This document shows, piece after piece, positions 1 to 10,271 of a stretch of 64,000 nucleotides of DNA. The notes below the pieces were generated by a model. The model did not search any database. It saw only the letters and a list, made by a program, of their open reading frames with translations, and was not told the DNA's origin. The number at the start of each line of letters is the position of its first letter. Positions within the stretch are counted from its first letter, which is position 1. The position numbers and the translations under genes were made by a program. Source of the stretch: Orychophragmus violaceus (taxonomy: Eukaryota; Streptophyta; Magnoliopsida; Brassicales; Brassicaceae); assembly GCA_030180135.1 (NCBI GenBank), contig CM058230.1, positions 98,944,439-99,008,438 on the forward strand, in the 5' to 3' direction.

Positions 1-486
1 TATGTATTGGATACACATTGAATTCGAGTTTTGAGAGGTGTGTCGATCGACACCATTGATGTGTCGATCGACACAAGGCGGAAACCGAAATTGATATTTC
101 GGTTTAACGACTTTAATTGACTCGGTTTGATTACTGGGTAATTAGGTCGACTCAGAGGCCTATATATCGATATGAGGCACGACCCTGAGGAAAGGAGATT
201 TTTCTTGACAGAAAAACGAAGCCACCTCTCTAAACACAGGGATTCCCAGGAGATCCGATTCTCGGCACTAGCATCCTGGCGGATTCCAGCTTGTGTGCGT
301 GTGGACTGCAGTAGAGGCGCAGCATCTGAGGCGCTCTTGATCTCAATTACCTGTTCATCATTCCGCTGCAAATCTTCAGGTAAACACGAGATCATTCCTG
401 ATGATTCAATTAACTAAACCCTAGATCCTAGGCATAAGGAACTAGTTAGGATTCAATCTGATGATAGAATGGCACAAGTTCCTACA
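1..486 (+). repeat. 5' LTR (3' part) of decayed Ty1/copia element
   Basis: This stretch repeats at 6368-6833, which identifies it as one of a pair of LTRs. The window opens inside the LTR, so its 5' end lies upstream. It ends in CCTACA directly before a methionine-tRNA primer binding site at 488. It differs from the 3' copy by scattered substitutions and by a 21-bp extra segment between two copies of a GTGTCGATCGACAC palindrome near base 40-75. Open frames inside this LTR (for example 172-417) also occur in the other LTR and are not genes. Confidence 0.9.
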
Positions 487-487
487 G

Positions 488-499
488 TGGTATCAGAGC
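488..499 (+). other. Primer binding site (tRNA-iMet type) of the first copia element
   Basis: TGGTATCAGAGC follows the LTR end by one base. This is the standard plant copia primer site complementary to initiator methionine tRNA. Confidence 0.9.
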
Positions 500-2038
500 C
501 TTAGGGTTTTCCATTGAATCGAACATGCTAATTGAATTTGATGAATTAAATTCGCTCATATGTGTTGTATGAAAAAGTGGCATGTTAGATCGATTTCTCT
601 GAAAACGATTCTGAGTTTTTCGTTCCGTGTCGGTCGATGCAGCGTAGAAAATCGTAAAGAATTAGGTTTATTTGAAATCGGCGGCTAGGGTTTTTCACGA
701 AGTGTCGACCGACACCAAGCTGGTGTCGATCGACACATGAAGAAAACCTAATAAAGTTTAGGGTACGATCAAAGGATCGGAAAATTTTCCTGTTGCCCTA
801 CTGTGTCGATCGACACAGGTTGAGTGTCGGTCGACACAGGCCTTGCGATTGGTTGATCGGTTCAATTGGATTGAACTGGTTATCATGCTTGGTTAAGCAA
901 GATTAGATCAGTTTAAAATTAGATGAATTAATTCAATTAGATTGAACTAGTTATCTCAATTAGTATAAACCGATTTGATTGGTTAATGTCAGTTTGATTG
1001 GATAAGTCGGTTCAATTGGATTGGACCGGTTATCGCGATTAGTTAAAACCGGTTGAATCGGTTCAATTGGATGAACCGGTTGAATTGTATTTGACCGGTA
1101 TCACAATTTGTTAAACCGGTTTGACCGTTTAATTTCGGTTCAATTGGATTGACCAGTGATTAACCGGTTATTGCAGTTTGGTTTGTTTGGTGGTATCGAT
1201 CGACAGACATGGTCTGTGTCGATCGACACAGTGCTCACAATTCTTGTTATTGAACCTTGAATTTGCAAAAACCAAACTCGACCTAACCCACTTATTAGAA
1301 CAATTAAAAATCAATTAAAATTAGAAGTTAAACATGTTCTGAACCCATTGAATACACATTGGATGTGTATTATATCAAAGATTAGTTTTCAATATGGTCA
1401 ACTGTCAAGACTCATTTCGTTGTTGTGATAGTCTTGCCAAGAGCTTGGTGTCCACAATTACATGAGTAAGGCAGGTAGTTGTGTTGATGGACTTGCAGTG
1501 CTTGACATCAACAATTAACTGACATGAGAGATTGATTTACTAACCTTTTAGAGTTTCGTTTCCTCAACTAAATATCAAGTGACCTTGATGTCTTGCCCAA
1601 TCTTGTCTACTGTCAAGACTCGTTTCGTTGTTGGATAGTCTTGGAGTCCTTGGTATCTACAATTACATGAGTAAGGCAGGTGATCATTGATAGACTTGCA
1701 GTGCGACTGTCAATGATCACAAGACTGAAGAGATTGGTTTAACTTGACTGGGCTATCAGAAGTTCTGGGCCCAGAGACGTCAGAGTGGATGAGACATGGA
1801 TTGTCTTATCTGCGACCAAGAATTGTACTGGGTACAATTAGCAATGATTTGCTTACCTAGATAACTAAAACTTGAGTGATGGCGAGTCGTCCACTCAGAT
1901 TTTAGTGAAGTATGGGTCTTGGATCATTATATTCAAATAGGAAACATTGTTTGAATATAATGCGAGTTTTCTTATTAGATAAGATTTCTCATTTCCTGAA
2001 CTTCATAACTAAAATTTTCTTTTCTTAGATTTCAGCCT
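500..2038 (+). other. Untranslated leader of the first copia element
   Basis: No coding region is visible. The leader holds several TGTCGATCGACA-type palindromes (around 704, 724, 802, 823, 1190 and 1216). From about 850 to 1180 it holds degenerate repeats built on GGTTCAATTGGATTGAACCGG. A second internal duplication is visible: a block around 1395-1510 (TCAAGACT-TCGTTGTTG-GATAGTCTTG) recurs around 1613-1735. Confidence 0.7.
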
Positions 2039-2953
2039 ATGTCTAACACTACTTTCTCGTTGCGATCCGTCCTTAAGAAGGACAAGTTAAATGGATCAAA
2101 TTTCCTGGATTGGTATCGGAACTTGAGATTTATTATCAAGCAAGAGAGTAAGGACTATGTCCTTCAGAAAGTTCTCCCCGAGAGGCTTGGGACCAATGCC
2201 TCGCATGCAGTATATGATGCTTGGAATAAGCATTATATTGATGTGGTAGATGTGTGTGGTCTGATGTTGGCTACCATGAACTCGGACTTAAAGAGTCAAC
2301 ACGAGAACATGGAGTCGCCAATCGAGATGATCACCAGCCTGAAACTGATGTTTCAGGATCAGGCACGAGTTGAGAGATACCAGATGGTTAAGTCTCTCAT
2401 TGGGTGAAAGCTACCAAAGGATGCTCCAGTGAGTCCTCATGTCATTAAAATGATGGGTTACATTGATAACCTGGGGAAACTGGATTGTCCTGTTAGCCTA
2501 GAGTTAGCTACTGAGATCATTCTGCAGTCACTGCCGTCAAGTTATGATAAGTTTATCAAGAGCTACATCAAGAATGGCTTGACGAAGATGTTGACTGAGC
2601 TGCATGGCATGCTCAAGACAGCTGAGCAAAACATCATAAAGGGTAAAAGGTTTGAGAAATCTTGTATAGACAAGGGTGGAGGCAGGGCCGTCCAGATTTG
2701 GAATCAGGATAAGCCTGTGTCATCTTATAAGCCCAAGTCTGGCCCATCTGATGTTGGTAAGTACTGCTACTGTGAAGAGCTTGGGCATTGGAAGAGAAAT
2801 TGCATTAAATTATTGGAAGATTCGCAAGAGATGAAGGAGATGTACGGAACTTCTTCTTCAGGTATTGTGTTATTACTTCAAGTTCTACGTAGGTATTGGA
2901 TACTGGTTGTGGTACTGATATTTTTGAAATATGCATGGCCTAAGCAACAGTAG
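2039..2953 (+). pseudogene. Broken gag of the first copia element
   Basis: Two open pieces (2040-2407 and about 2429-2953) align with the gag of the copia element at 40857-48646: both begin with a TTFSLRSVL/NTFSIRSVL block followed by NFL-W-RNLR and KDYVL. A TGA at 2405 interrupts the frame in the middle. The second piece has the GMLKTAE segment and a CCHC knuckle remnant ending ELGHWKRNC, in which the first cysteine pair reads CYC. In life the protein would package the element's RNA into virus-like particles. The stop and the lost downstream frame make it non-functional. Confidence 0.85.
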
Positions 2954-5400
2954 AACATTGAAGAAAGGACAAGTGGAACTACGCGTCTGGAATGGAGCAA
3001 TGGTTGATGCATTAGCCGTAGAAATTCTCCACTTGTAGGAGCCTGTCAAGCTTGGTTTTTTAATTAAGTAATTGCTCCTATGTACTTGCTTTAAGAAGAG
3101 ATGTCTTTCATTTTCTTGTAAGAATTTGGATGTTTTTCATTTTGATAAAAGACAAGTTTTGCTCTTTTGATCTTGATGAAATATTCTATGGTAGCACCCC
3201 TTTTTAAAAAAGGGTTTTTATATCTTAAACCAATGTACGTCTATATATAACATAAATACCAAACGGTTTAAGTCTGATGACTCGAACTCGATTTTTCTTT
3301 AGCATAGTCGTTTAAACCACATAGAGTGAAGCGGATTCAGAAGTTCCATAGTTATGGGCTTTATGGGCTCATTTGATTATAAATCATATGAGATATGAAT
3401 TCTGCTTACTGGGCCAAATGACTAAGGCTTCTTTAGCAGAGCTAAAGAAAATGGCCAGAGGCTTATTGGGCCTTACACATACTGATGTATGTGGCCCGAT
3501 GAGCATTAGTGCCAGAGGAAATCTTCAGTACTTCATTACCTTTATTGATGACTTCAGTAAGTATGTATGTGTTCATTTGATGAGACACAAGTCAGAATCT
3601 TTTGAAATGGTCAAAGGAGTTCCAGAATGAAGCATAGAACCGATATGACAGAAGTATTAAAGATCCTCGATTAGATCGCAGAGGAGAATACTTGAGTCAA
3701 GAATTGAGTGATCATCTAAGTGAGTGTGAAGTCGTCTCACAGCTCATTTCTCCTGGAAAACCTGATTGGTGTTTCTGAGAGAATGAATCGGACCTTCTTG
3801 GATATGCTCCGATTGATGATGAGTCACACGAATCTTCCATTATTCTTTTAGGAATACGCTCTAGAAATGTATGTGTTTACGCCAAATAGGTTTCTATCAG
3901 AGTCAGTTGAAAGACACCACATTGAATGTGGACTGGGAGTTTTCCAAGTATGTCTTCCTGATTAATTGGGATTGCAAGATTTATGTTAAGCAGTGGTCAA
4001 CAAACAACCTTGAACCCAAATATGATAAGTGTTGCTTCGCTGGTTGTCCTAGGGAAACCGAGGCTTATTACTTTTGCAACCAATCCGAGAACAAAGTTTT
4101 GTTGTTCGGAACTCTGTTTTTCTTGATAGAAAGTTTCTTTCCAAGAAAAACAGTGGGAGTAGAAGTACAGCTCGAAGAAGTTCGAGAAACACAGGTGGCT
4201 GCTCAACCTGTTAAGGGAGAGCAGCGGTTGGATCTACAAAGTGCTGTAGGACCTACACCTGTGGAGCCTGAAGTTCGCAGATCCGAATGGATCCGTCACT
4301 AACCCGAGAGTGATTTCTCGTGACCAATTGCCGTGATCTGTTGATCATTGAAAAGTGACGAGTATGCGAAATTCAAGGAGCGATGGTGAGCCCCAACTCC
4401 GAAAATTTGCTAGGTATGCATGTTAGCTTCACCGATCCATTTCTGGATTGAAGCAAACATCTTGGAGTTGGAATCTACGTTCTGTTAAAACGGTCAAAAG
4501 TTTTGACTTGATCAGGAACGAATAGGAACCGTGCGTTTACAAGTAGACTACTGGGAGCGTAGTTGCAATTCTCACACTGTATGTATATAACATACTTATT
4601 CTCATAAACGACGTTCCGTCGCTTAAGTCTTACCAGGACTTGGGTCGGAAGTCATTTTAACGAAAGACATGGGAGAAGACGCATAAGCTCTTGGAATAAG
4701 GATCTATTGAAATGGATTGGGCAGGCTAATTGGATCGTGTCAGAATCCTTATGTTGATAAGGTATTGGACAGTTCCAATATGCATGATTCCAAGAATGAC
4801 TTCACACCAAAGGTCTTATGGCAATTATCTTAGCAAGAAGAGGTGTCCTGGACACTGGCTGAACTAGTATCCATGAGTATGATTCCTTATGCTTCTGCAA
4901 TAGAATCCATCATGAATGCCATATTTTGCGCTCGTCTAGATGCAGCTTACGCATAAAGCATGACGAGAAGATACCAATAAGTTCCGGTAAAAGTCACTGG
5001 ACAGTTGTAAGGAATATCCCCAAGTGTTTGAGAAACACTAAGGATATGTTCTTGTTCAACTGAGAAAGTGACGAATCGGTTATGAGTAGTTAGACGGACA
5101 AAGACGATTCCCGGTTCCCACCTGGTTATGTCTCTTTGTGTGTGTAGCAGTGCTATATGTTGGAAGGACTCCAAGCAGGGGACCGTAGAATAGGGCTTAT
5201 TAATGAATAGCGGTGTGGTTTGTTGGAATGGTTCCAAACAAGAACACCACAGCCTCTCTCACAACCTAAGCACGAGTTTTATGCTGTTGCTGTAGGTACA
5301 AGATATCTAAAGACGTGGTCTTGATTCTAGTGGGAGTTATGTTAGTTATGATGTTCACATAGACATGCTATGATCATGTTTATGAAAAACTGACATCAGC
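2954..5400 (+). pseudogene. Shredded pol of the first copia element
   Basis: Only fragments are readable. 3373-3630 carries the integrase start (LTHTDVCGPM, then FITFIDDFSKY). 3871-4302 matches the post-integrase linker (PRETEAYYF, then EVRRSEWIRH). About 4440-4980 gives frame-shifted matches to the reverse transcriptase C-terminal part (DLIRNE, CVYK). Compared with the intact relative at 42346-45537, the protease and most of the RT core (the YDETYSPVA to DVKTAFLNG region) are deleted. There are many stops and frameshifts. It cannot encode a polyprotein. Confidence 0.8.
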
Positions 5401-6138
5401 ATTATTTGATTATTGGATAATTAAATAATGGTCCCAAAGTATTTTATGTTCATTTTATAGGTCATCAAGTTGAGGACTTGATCATGAAACCCTATAAATG
5501 AAAGATGACATAAAATTATGTTTGTCTCTGGTCGTAGGTTGTTAAAGTGGGACACTAACAACCGTTAAGACTAGTATGCGAGGTGACGTATGACTAAGTT
5601 TCATGGAGTCATTGATATGAGTATCAACGTCAATCACATAGATATATGTTGGTGAACATATGATCGGACATGACCCGCTAATGGAACTCTACAGGATAGT
5701 TATATCAGTGTCATGAGAGGTTCTCATTACGAATATAGAGTATAGTCCTTAGATCTGAGTTCATCATGCTTTCTAGCATGTGAATTGGTGTGCTTTGACC
5801 TTGTCAAACGTCGTTCCGTAACTGGCGGCTATAAAGGCATTGCTTAGGCGTATCATGAAGTGTGTGTAGAAACAGGGATGGAACAAGAAGGGATTTGTCC
5901 TTCCTATATAACAGGAGATAAATATCTCAGGGCCCATCGAAGATTTGATACTGAGAAAATGGATGGCCGTGCTCAAACGAGGTGATTGTCAGTCGTTTGT
6001 TTTATCAGTTTAGATCAGGAGTTCGATGAACATGATGTTGGCTATAATAAGGACGACATAGTTTCTTGCCTTATGCCATATCGAGATATAGCGATAAAGG
6101 GATTACGGGAATAGATGATTCCAGTACAAGTGGGAGAT
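5401..6138 (+). other. 3' untranslated region and polypurine tract of the first copia element
   Basis: No gene is seen. Like its younger relative, the element has a long non-coding stretch between pol and the 3' LTR. The polypurine tract AAGTGGGAGAT sits at 6128-6138, immediately before the LTR, and matches the tract of the younger element. Confidence 0.7.
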
Positions 6139-6833
6139 TATTGGGATTATGTCCTGAAATCATATTGTACTCACTATGCATGATAGTTGTATTCTCGAGA
6201 TCGGACAATTCATGTGATACTAGGTGGTCATTATGTTTTGCTAGAAGCCGCTTATGACAAATGAGTTGTAACTCATTGCCAGTATTATATGAACCTACAG
6301 GGTCACACACCTAAGCAAGCTGGATACACTTTGTATGGGATTGATCATTGGTATATGGTATGGTCAATATGTATTGGATACACATTGAATTCGAGTTTTG
6401 AGAGGTGTGTCGATCGACACAAGGCGGAAACCGAAACTGATATTTCGGTTTAACGACTTTAATTGACTCGGTTTGATTACTGGGTAATTAGGTCGACTCA
6501 GAGGCCTATATATTCGATATGAGGCACGACCCTGAGGAAAGGAGATTTTTCTTGACAGAAAAACGCAGCCACCTCTCTAAACACATGGATTCCCAGGAGA
6601 TCCGATTCCCGGCACTAGCATCCCGGCGGATTCCAGCTTGTGTGCGTGTGGACTGCAGTAGAGGCGTAGCATCTGAGGCGCTCTTGATCTCAATTACCTG
6701 TTCATCATTCCGCTGCAAATCTCCAGGTAAACACGAGATCATTACTGATGATTCAATTAACTAAACCCTAGATCCTAGGCATAAGGAACTAGTTAGGATT
6801 CAATCTGATGATAGAATGGCACAAGTTCCTACA
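6139..6833 (+). repeat. 3' LTR of decayed copia element
   Basis: The LTR starts right after the polypurine tract. Its first dinucleotide reads TA where the younger relative has TG. It ends in CCTACA at 6833, so it is 695 bp long. From 6368 it repeats the window's first 486 bases. Parts match the LTR of the element at 40857-48646 (GGTCACACxCCTAAGC and the TATTATATGA block), so the two are members of one lineage. Confidence 0.85.
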
Positions 6834-7163
6834 GGTACTGGTTGTTCTGGACTTATTCTGACACCGGCAAAGCTTCGACTTCAGGTTGATTAGTAGTCGA
6901 GTTCTGAAATAGTTGTCTTGGCGGTGGATAGTCCTGTACATGGGGTACTGACGCTGACGTTTGGGGGATATATGGTTTTTTTGTGGACGTTGAGTGGTCT
7001 GAGTCGGAGCAACAACATGATTCAGGGTGAAGATATATTGGGTTGAAAGAGGGCTTTCTGTTTTTTTCAAACCACTGGGTTTGGACCCAACGACTCTCTG
7101 AGTGACTTTCAGAATGGTTAGTATCTTACGAGCTCCTCCTCCTTTCTTTCCCTTTTGAGGCAT
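6834..7163 (-). other. Possible 5' exon or ORF cut by the copia insertion
   Basis: On the minus strand an ATG at 7163 opens a frame beginning MPQKGKKGGGARK, with a basic N-terminus. It runs exactly into the LTR end at 6833. The part beyond would lie left of the element, outside the window. I do not recognise the product. It may be a gene interrupted by the retrotransposon, or chance coding. Confidence 0.2.
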
Positions 7164-7741
7164 CGTATCACGGAGAGTTTCAGAGAAGAAATTGAGAGGG
7201 TCAATAGCAATGAAACTGAGAACCTCGAATAAGAGATTCAAAAAAGAGATGCCAGTTAGAGATTAGTCGGTAGGGAGGAGGATCTGGAGGAAAAAATATG
7301 CGAGATGATTCAAATTAGATTTTGGAAACGGGGAAGAACAAAATAAAATCAGAGTTTATGTTTGCGGTAAATGATGGTTTCTCGACACTTAGTCGAAATT
7401 TGTTGGGTTAAGGCGCGTAATTGAAAAGTTTGGGCTACAAAATTAGGTTTGGTTTCCCGGATTAATTACGCGAAATATTTTGAAATTTTACTTACGCTGA
7501 ACAGGCGGTTGTGGTGTTTAATTAAATTGGTTTTTTAACGTAACAAAAGTAAAATTTTGTGTTTATGTGTGCTTTATTATTATATATATAGTTTTTATAA
7601 TATTTTATTAAATAATATTATAATAGCATTAATTAATAATTTTGACAATATCCAGGACTAAAACTACATATGACTCTATACCCTAAACTGTTTTATCCAA
7701 ACATTAAATCCTAAACTCTAAATACTGAACCCTAAACCATA

Positions 7742-7990
7742 AACTTTAGACGAAAGATAAGAAGACTAGCAGAATATCAAATGTTCATCACAACCTTTAA
7801 CACCCCCATTCTTCCCCTGTATCAAATATATATATGCAACTCGATATAATTATTGTATATAAATAGATGACTAAGATGAATTACTAAATAACTACTATAA
7901 ACCTTAGACGAAAGATAAGCAGACAAAAAGAATATTAAATGTTCATCACAACCTTTGACAGCCCCATTCTTCCCCTGTTTAAAAGATAGA
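7742..7990. repeat. Direct duplication of ~90 bp
   Basis: A block starting AAACTTTAGACGAAAGATAAG (7742-7832) recurs with few changes at 7898-7988 (AACCTTAGACGAAAGATAAG, then CCCCATTCTTCCCCTGT). The surrounding 7260-8200 is AT-rich, with no gene recognised. Confidence 0.7.
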
Positions 7991-8204
7991 TATATGACTC
8001 ATTAACACCATGATCATGATCATGAATGTTGTTAGTTGAGACTTAGTGATAAGAATATATACATAATTAATACAGCCTAGACAATCCAAAGATTGCATTG
8101 TCTCCATAATTACACTATGGTGGTTGCTTCGAACTCTCAAATATTGAAAGCCTTTTTTATTTGTTGAAATTCCTTTTGCCTTCCATCTCTTCATTACGAA
8201 ATTT

Positions 8205-8940
8205 GTAATGGATTACCTTTCAAGTGATGTTCTTTCAAAATCCTTCTTGACGTCATTGACGGTGAACAAGGTTTATGCTATTTTATAAGGGCGAAGACAA
8301 CATGCAAGGAGCTTCATAGCTTCAGACAAAGTCAAGATTTCTACAAGTCGATCGATTTATACTACGGTTTTATTATCTTAAATCTCTTTGATTGTCCACC
8401 TCATTATAAACAATATTTCGTCGAGAAGTGTCTACAATCAGGAAACCCTGCCGCTCTTCTCCTCTGAGGTATGTGTTGCATTATCTACAGCGATCGGATG
8501 GTTGAAGGAGAGGCAATGATCAAAAGATCAGCAGATAGCCGATGGGAAACATGGATATACCCGTACTCCATGATCTTGCGTGTTTTTTATGGAGATGGTG
8601 TAGTGTTGAACAGTGGATATGTCATCGACCGTGAACTTGTCACTCGGATACATATAAAGATAACTAGAAGGGATAGGCGTGTATGACCAGAAATGCCTTC
8701 GGCTCTGTTTTTTGAGAAGGAAGCGAGTGTAGATATCAACGGCCTTCATAGTTGCACATGTGCTCCGATAACAACCTGGAAGGGTTGGTGATACTTTGGT
8801 TTCAAGAGTTCAACCATGTGCAACAGATGCTTTTGGTCCATAGAGTCACTATTTTACTTCAGACTCCTGCTGAACAATTTTTGAATTTGGCCATGTTTAG
8901 ATTCTTGATTATCCTTCATTTGTGTCGACTATAATAGAAT
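8205..8940 (+). pseudogene. F-box protein pseudogene (At2g35280-like)
   Basis: Translation in shifting plus-strand frames gives an F-box-like start (MDYLSSDVLSKSFLTSLT, from 8211). Next comes a block with CKELHSFRQS and KSIDLYY, then YFVEKCLQSGNPAAL. After a TGA at 8465 it resumes with GMCCIIYSD and ends with a Cys-rich stretch (STMCNRCFWSIES). The order of these blocks, in particular the CLQSGNPxAL repeat region and the C-terminal CxxCxW motif, resembles plant F-box proteins of the At2g35280 type, which would serve in SCF ubiquitin ligases. A stop at 8267, the stop at 8465 and later frameshifts show it is dead. The family match is from memory. Confidence 0.5.
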
Positions 8941-10139
8941 GTGTTAAACTGCGAATAATATTATATGTGTATTCATTTATGTGCAAATTTTAATCGTAAG
9001 GAGTATATGCATTATCTTTGGGTGAAAAGGGTAATACTTCCATAGTATTTTATGACTGAATAAATGACTTTTTCCAAAAAAAAAGTGTGATGATTAAATT
9101 GAAAGGACATTTACCTAAATATTTTTTTAACAATATATCCATGCAAATAACAACACGTTTTGGTAATAAATTTTGAATTGCAATAAATAATGAAGCGACA
9201 TTACATATCATTACCTAGCGAATTATATTCATCATGTACATACTTACTCCAGATGCATATTAATTAATAAATAAAAATAACATTAACTCTATTTAAATAT
9301 TACAGAATTACCATTAAAAAATTTTTCTTGTCAGCCGAAAAATAAACATTTGGGAAAATGCCACACCCCATGAAATTAATATGCATATATTTTTTTTTTA
9401 ATCCGTAAACATGTGTTGAAGATTTATTTATTGCAGATTTCTTTTGTAGATTATTTTTTAATTTTAATTTTTTGGTTTTTGTTTTTAATTTTTAATTTTT
9501 AATTTTTAGTTCTTTTAAAATTTACTTTTTAAAATATTTTTTTAGTTGTTAGTTAATTTCTAGGTTTTATTTTTTTTTAATTTAGTTTTTAGTTTTATAA
9601 ATCTAATTTTAGTTTTAGTTTTTAATTTTTAGTTTTTTATTTTATATTTTTATATTTTGGTATTTTGATATTTTATTATTTTAATTTTAGTTTTTTTAAT
9701 TTATAATTGTTAATTTTAGTTTTTTTAACTTTGGTTTTAAATTTTAAATTTTTATTTTAAAATTTTTGCTTTTTATTTTAAAATTTTTAATTTAATTTTT
9801 AGTTTTTGGTTTTTAGTTTTTGATTATAATTTTCGATTTTAATTTTTAATTTTTTTCAATTTTTAATCTTTTAGTTTTTAGGAAAAAAATAAAATTAATT
9901 AGTATTTTAATCATAATGACAATTTAGTCTTTTTATATATTTTAATACTAACTTGTTAGTTTTTAGTGAATGATACTAAACTAGTAATTTTAATAAATAG
10001 TAATACTAGTTTGAGTAAATTTCACTTAAATATATGAGCAAATCTTTAAAAAAATCTCAATTAATTGATTTGTTCAATTTTTAAGGTAAAAGTATTATAT
10101 TAGAATATTCCAAACTTCAACAGAAGATTATGAAAACAC
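8941..10139. repeat. AT-rich spacer with long T-rich low-complexity tract
   Basis: No gene is seen. From about 9420 to 9900 the plus strand is almost entirely variations of TTTTTAATTTTTAG, a slippage-type simple repeat about 480 bp long. Confidence 0.8.
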
Positions 10140-10149
10140 CTTTGTTTTT

Positions 10150-10270
10150 TTACTATATAAATAGGCCAAAAGAGCAAATAAAATTCCAATACCTCAGATT
10201 TTCTCAATTTATTCAATTGTTGTATGTTTGTTATTTCATTATTAAGCTTCCATTGGTGATTGATATCTAT
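10150..10270 (+). promoter_or_regulatory. Possible promoter truncated by a LINE
   Basis: ACTATATAAATAGG near 10152 is a good plant TATA box. It is followed by a leader-like, intron-free stretch that ends at ATG 10269-10271, where the LINE poly(T) begins. If it is a real promoter, its gene body was displaced by the LINE. Confidence 0.25.
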
Positions 10271-10271
10271 G

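Noticed and set aside
172..417. 81-residue frame in the 5' LTR, repeated at 6519-6764
   Set aside because: It lies wholly within LTR sequence; its openness in both copies follows from the duplication, and it resembles no protein.
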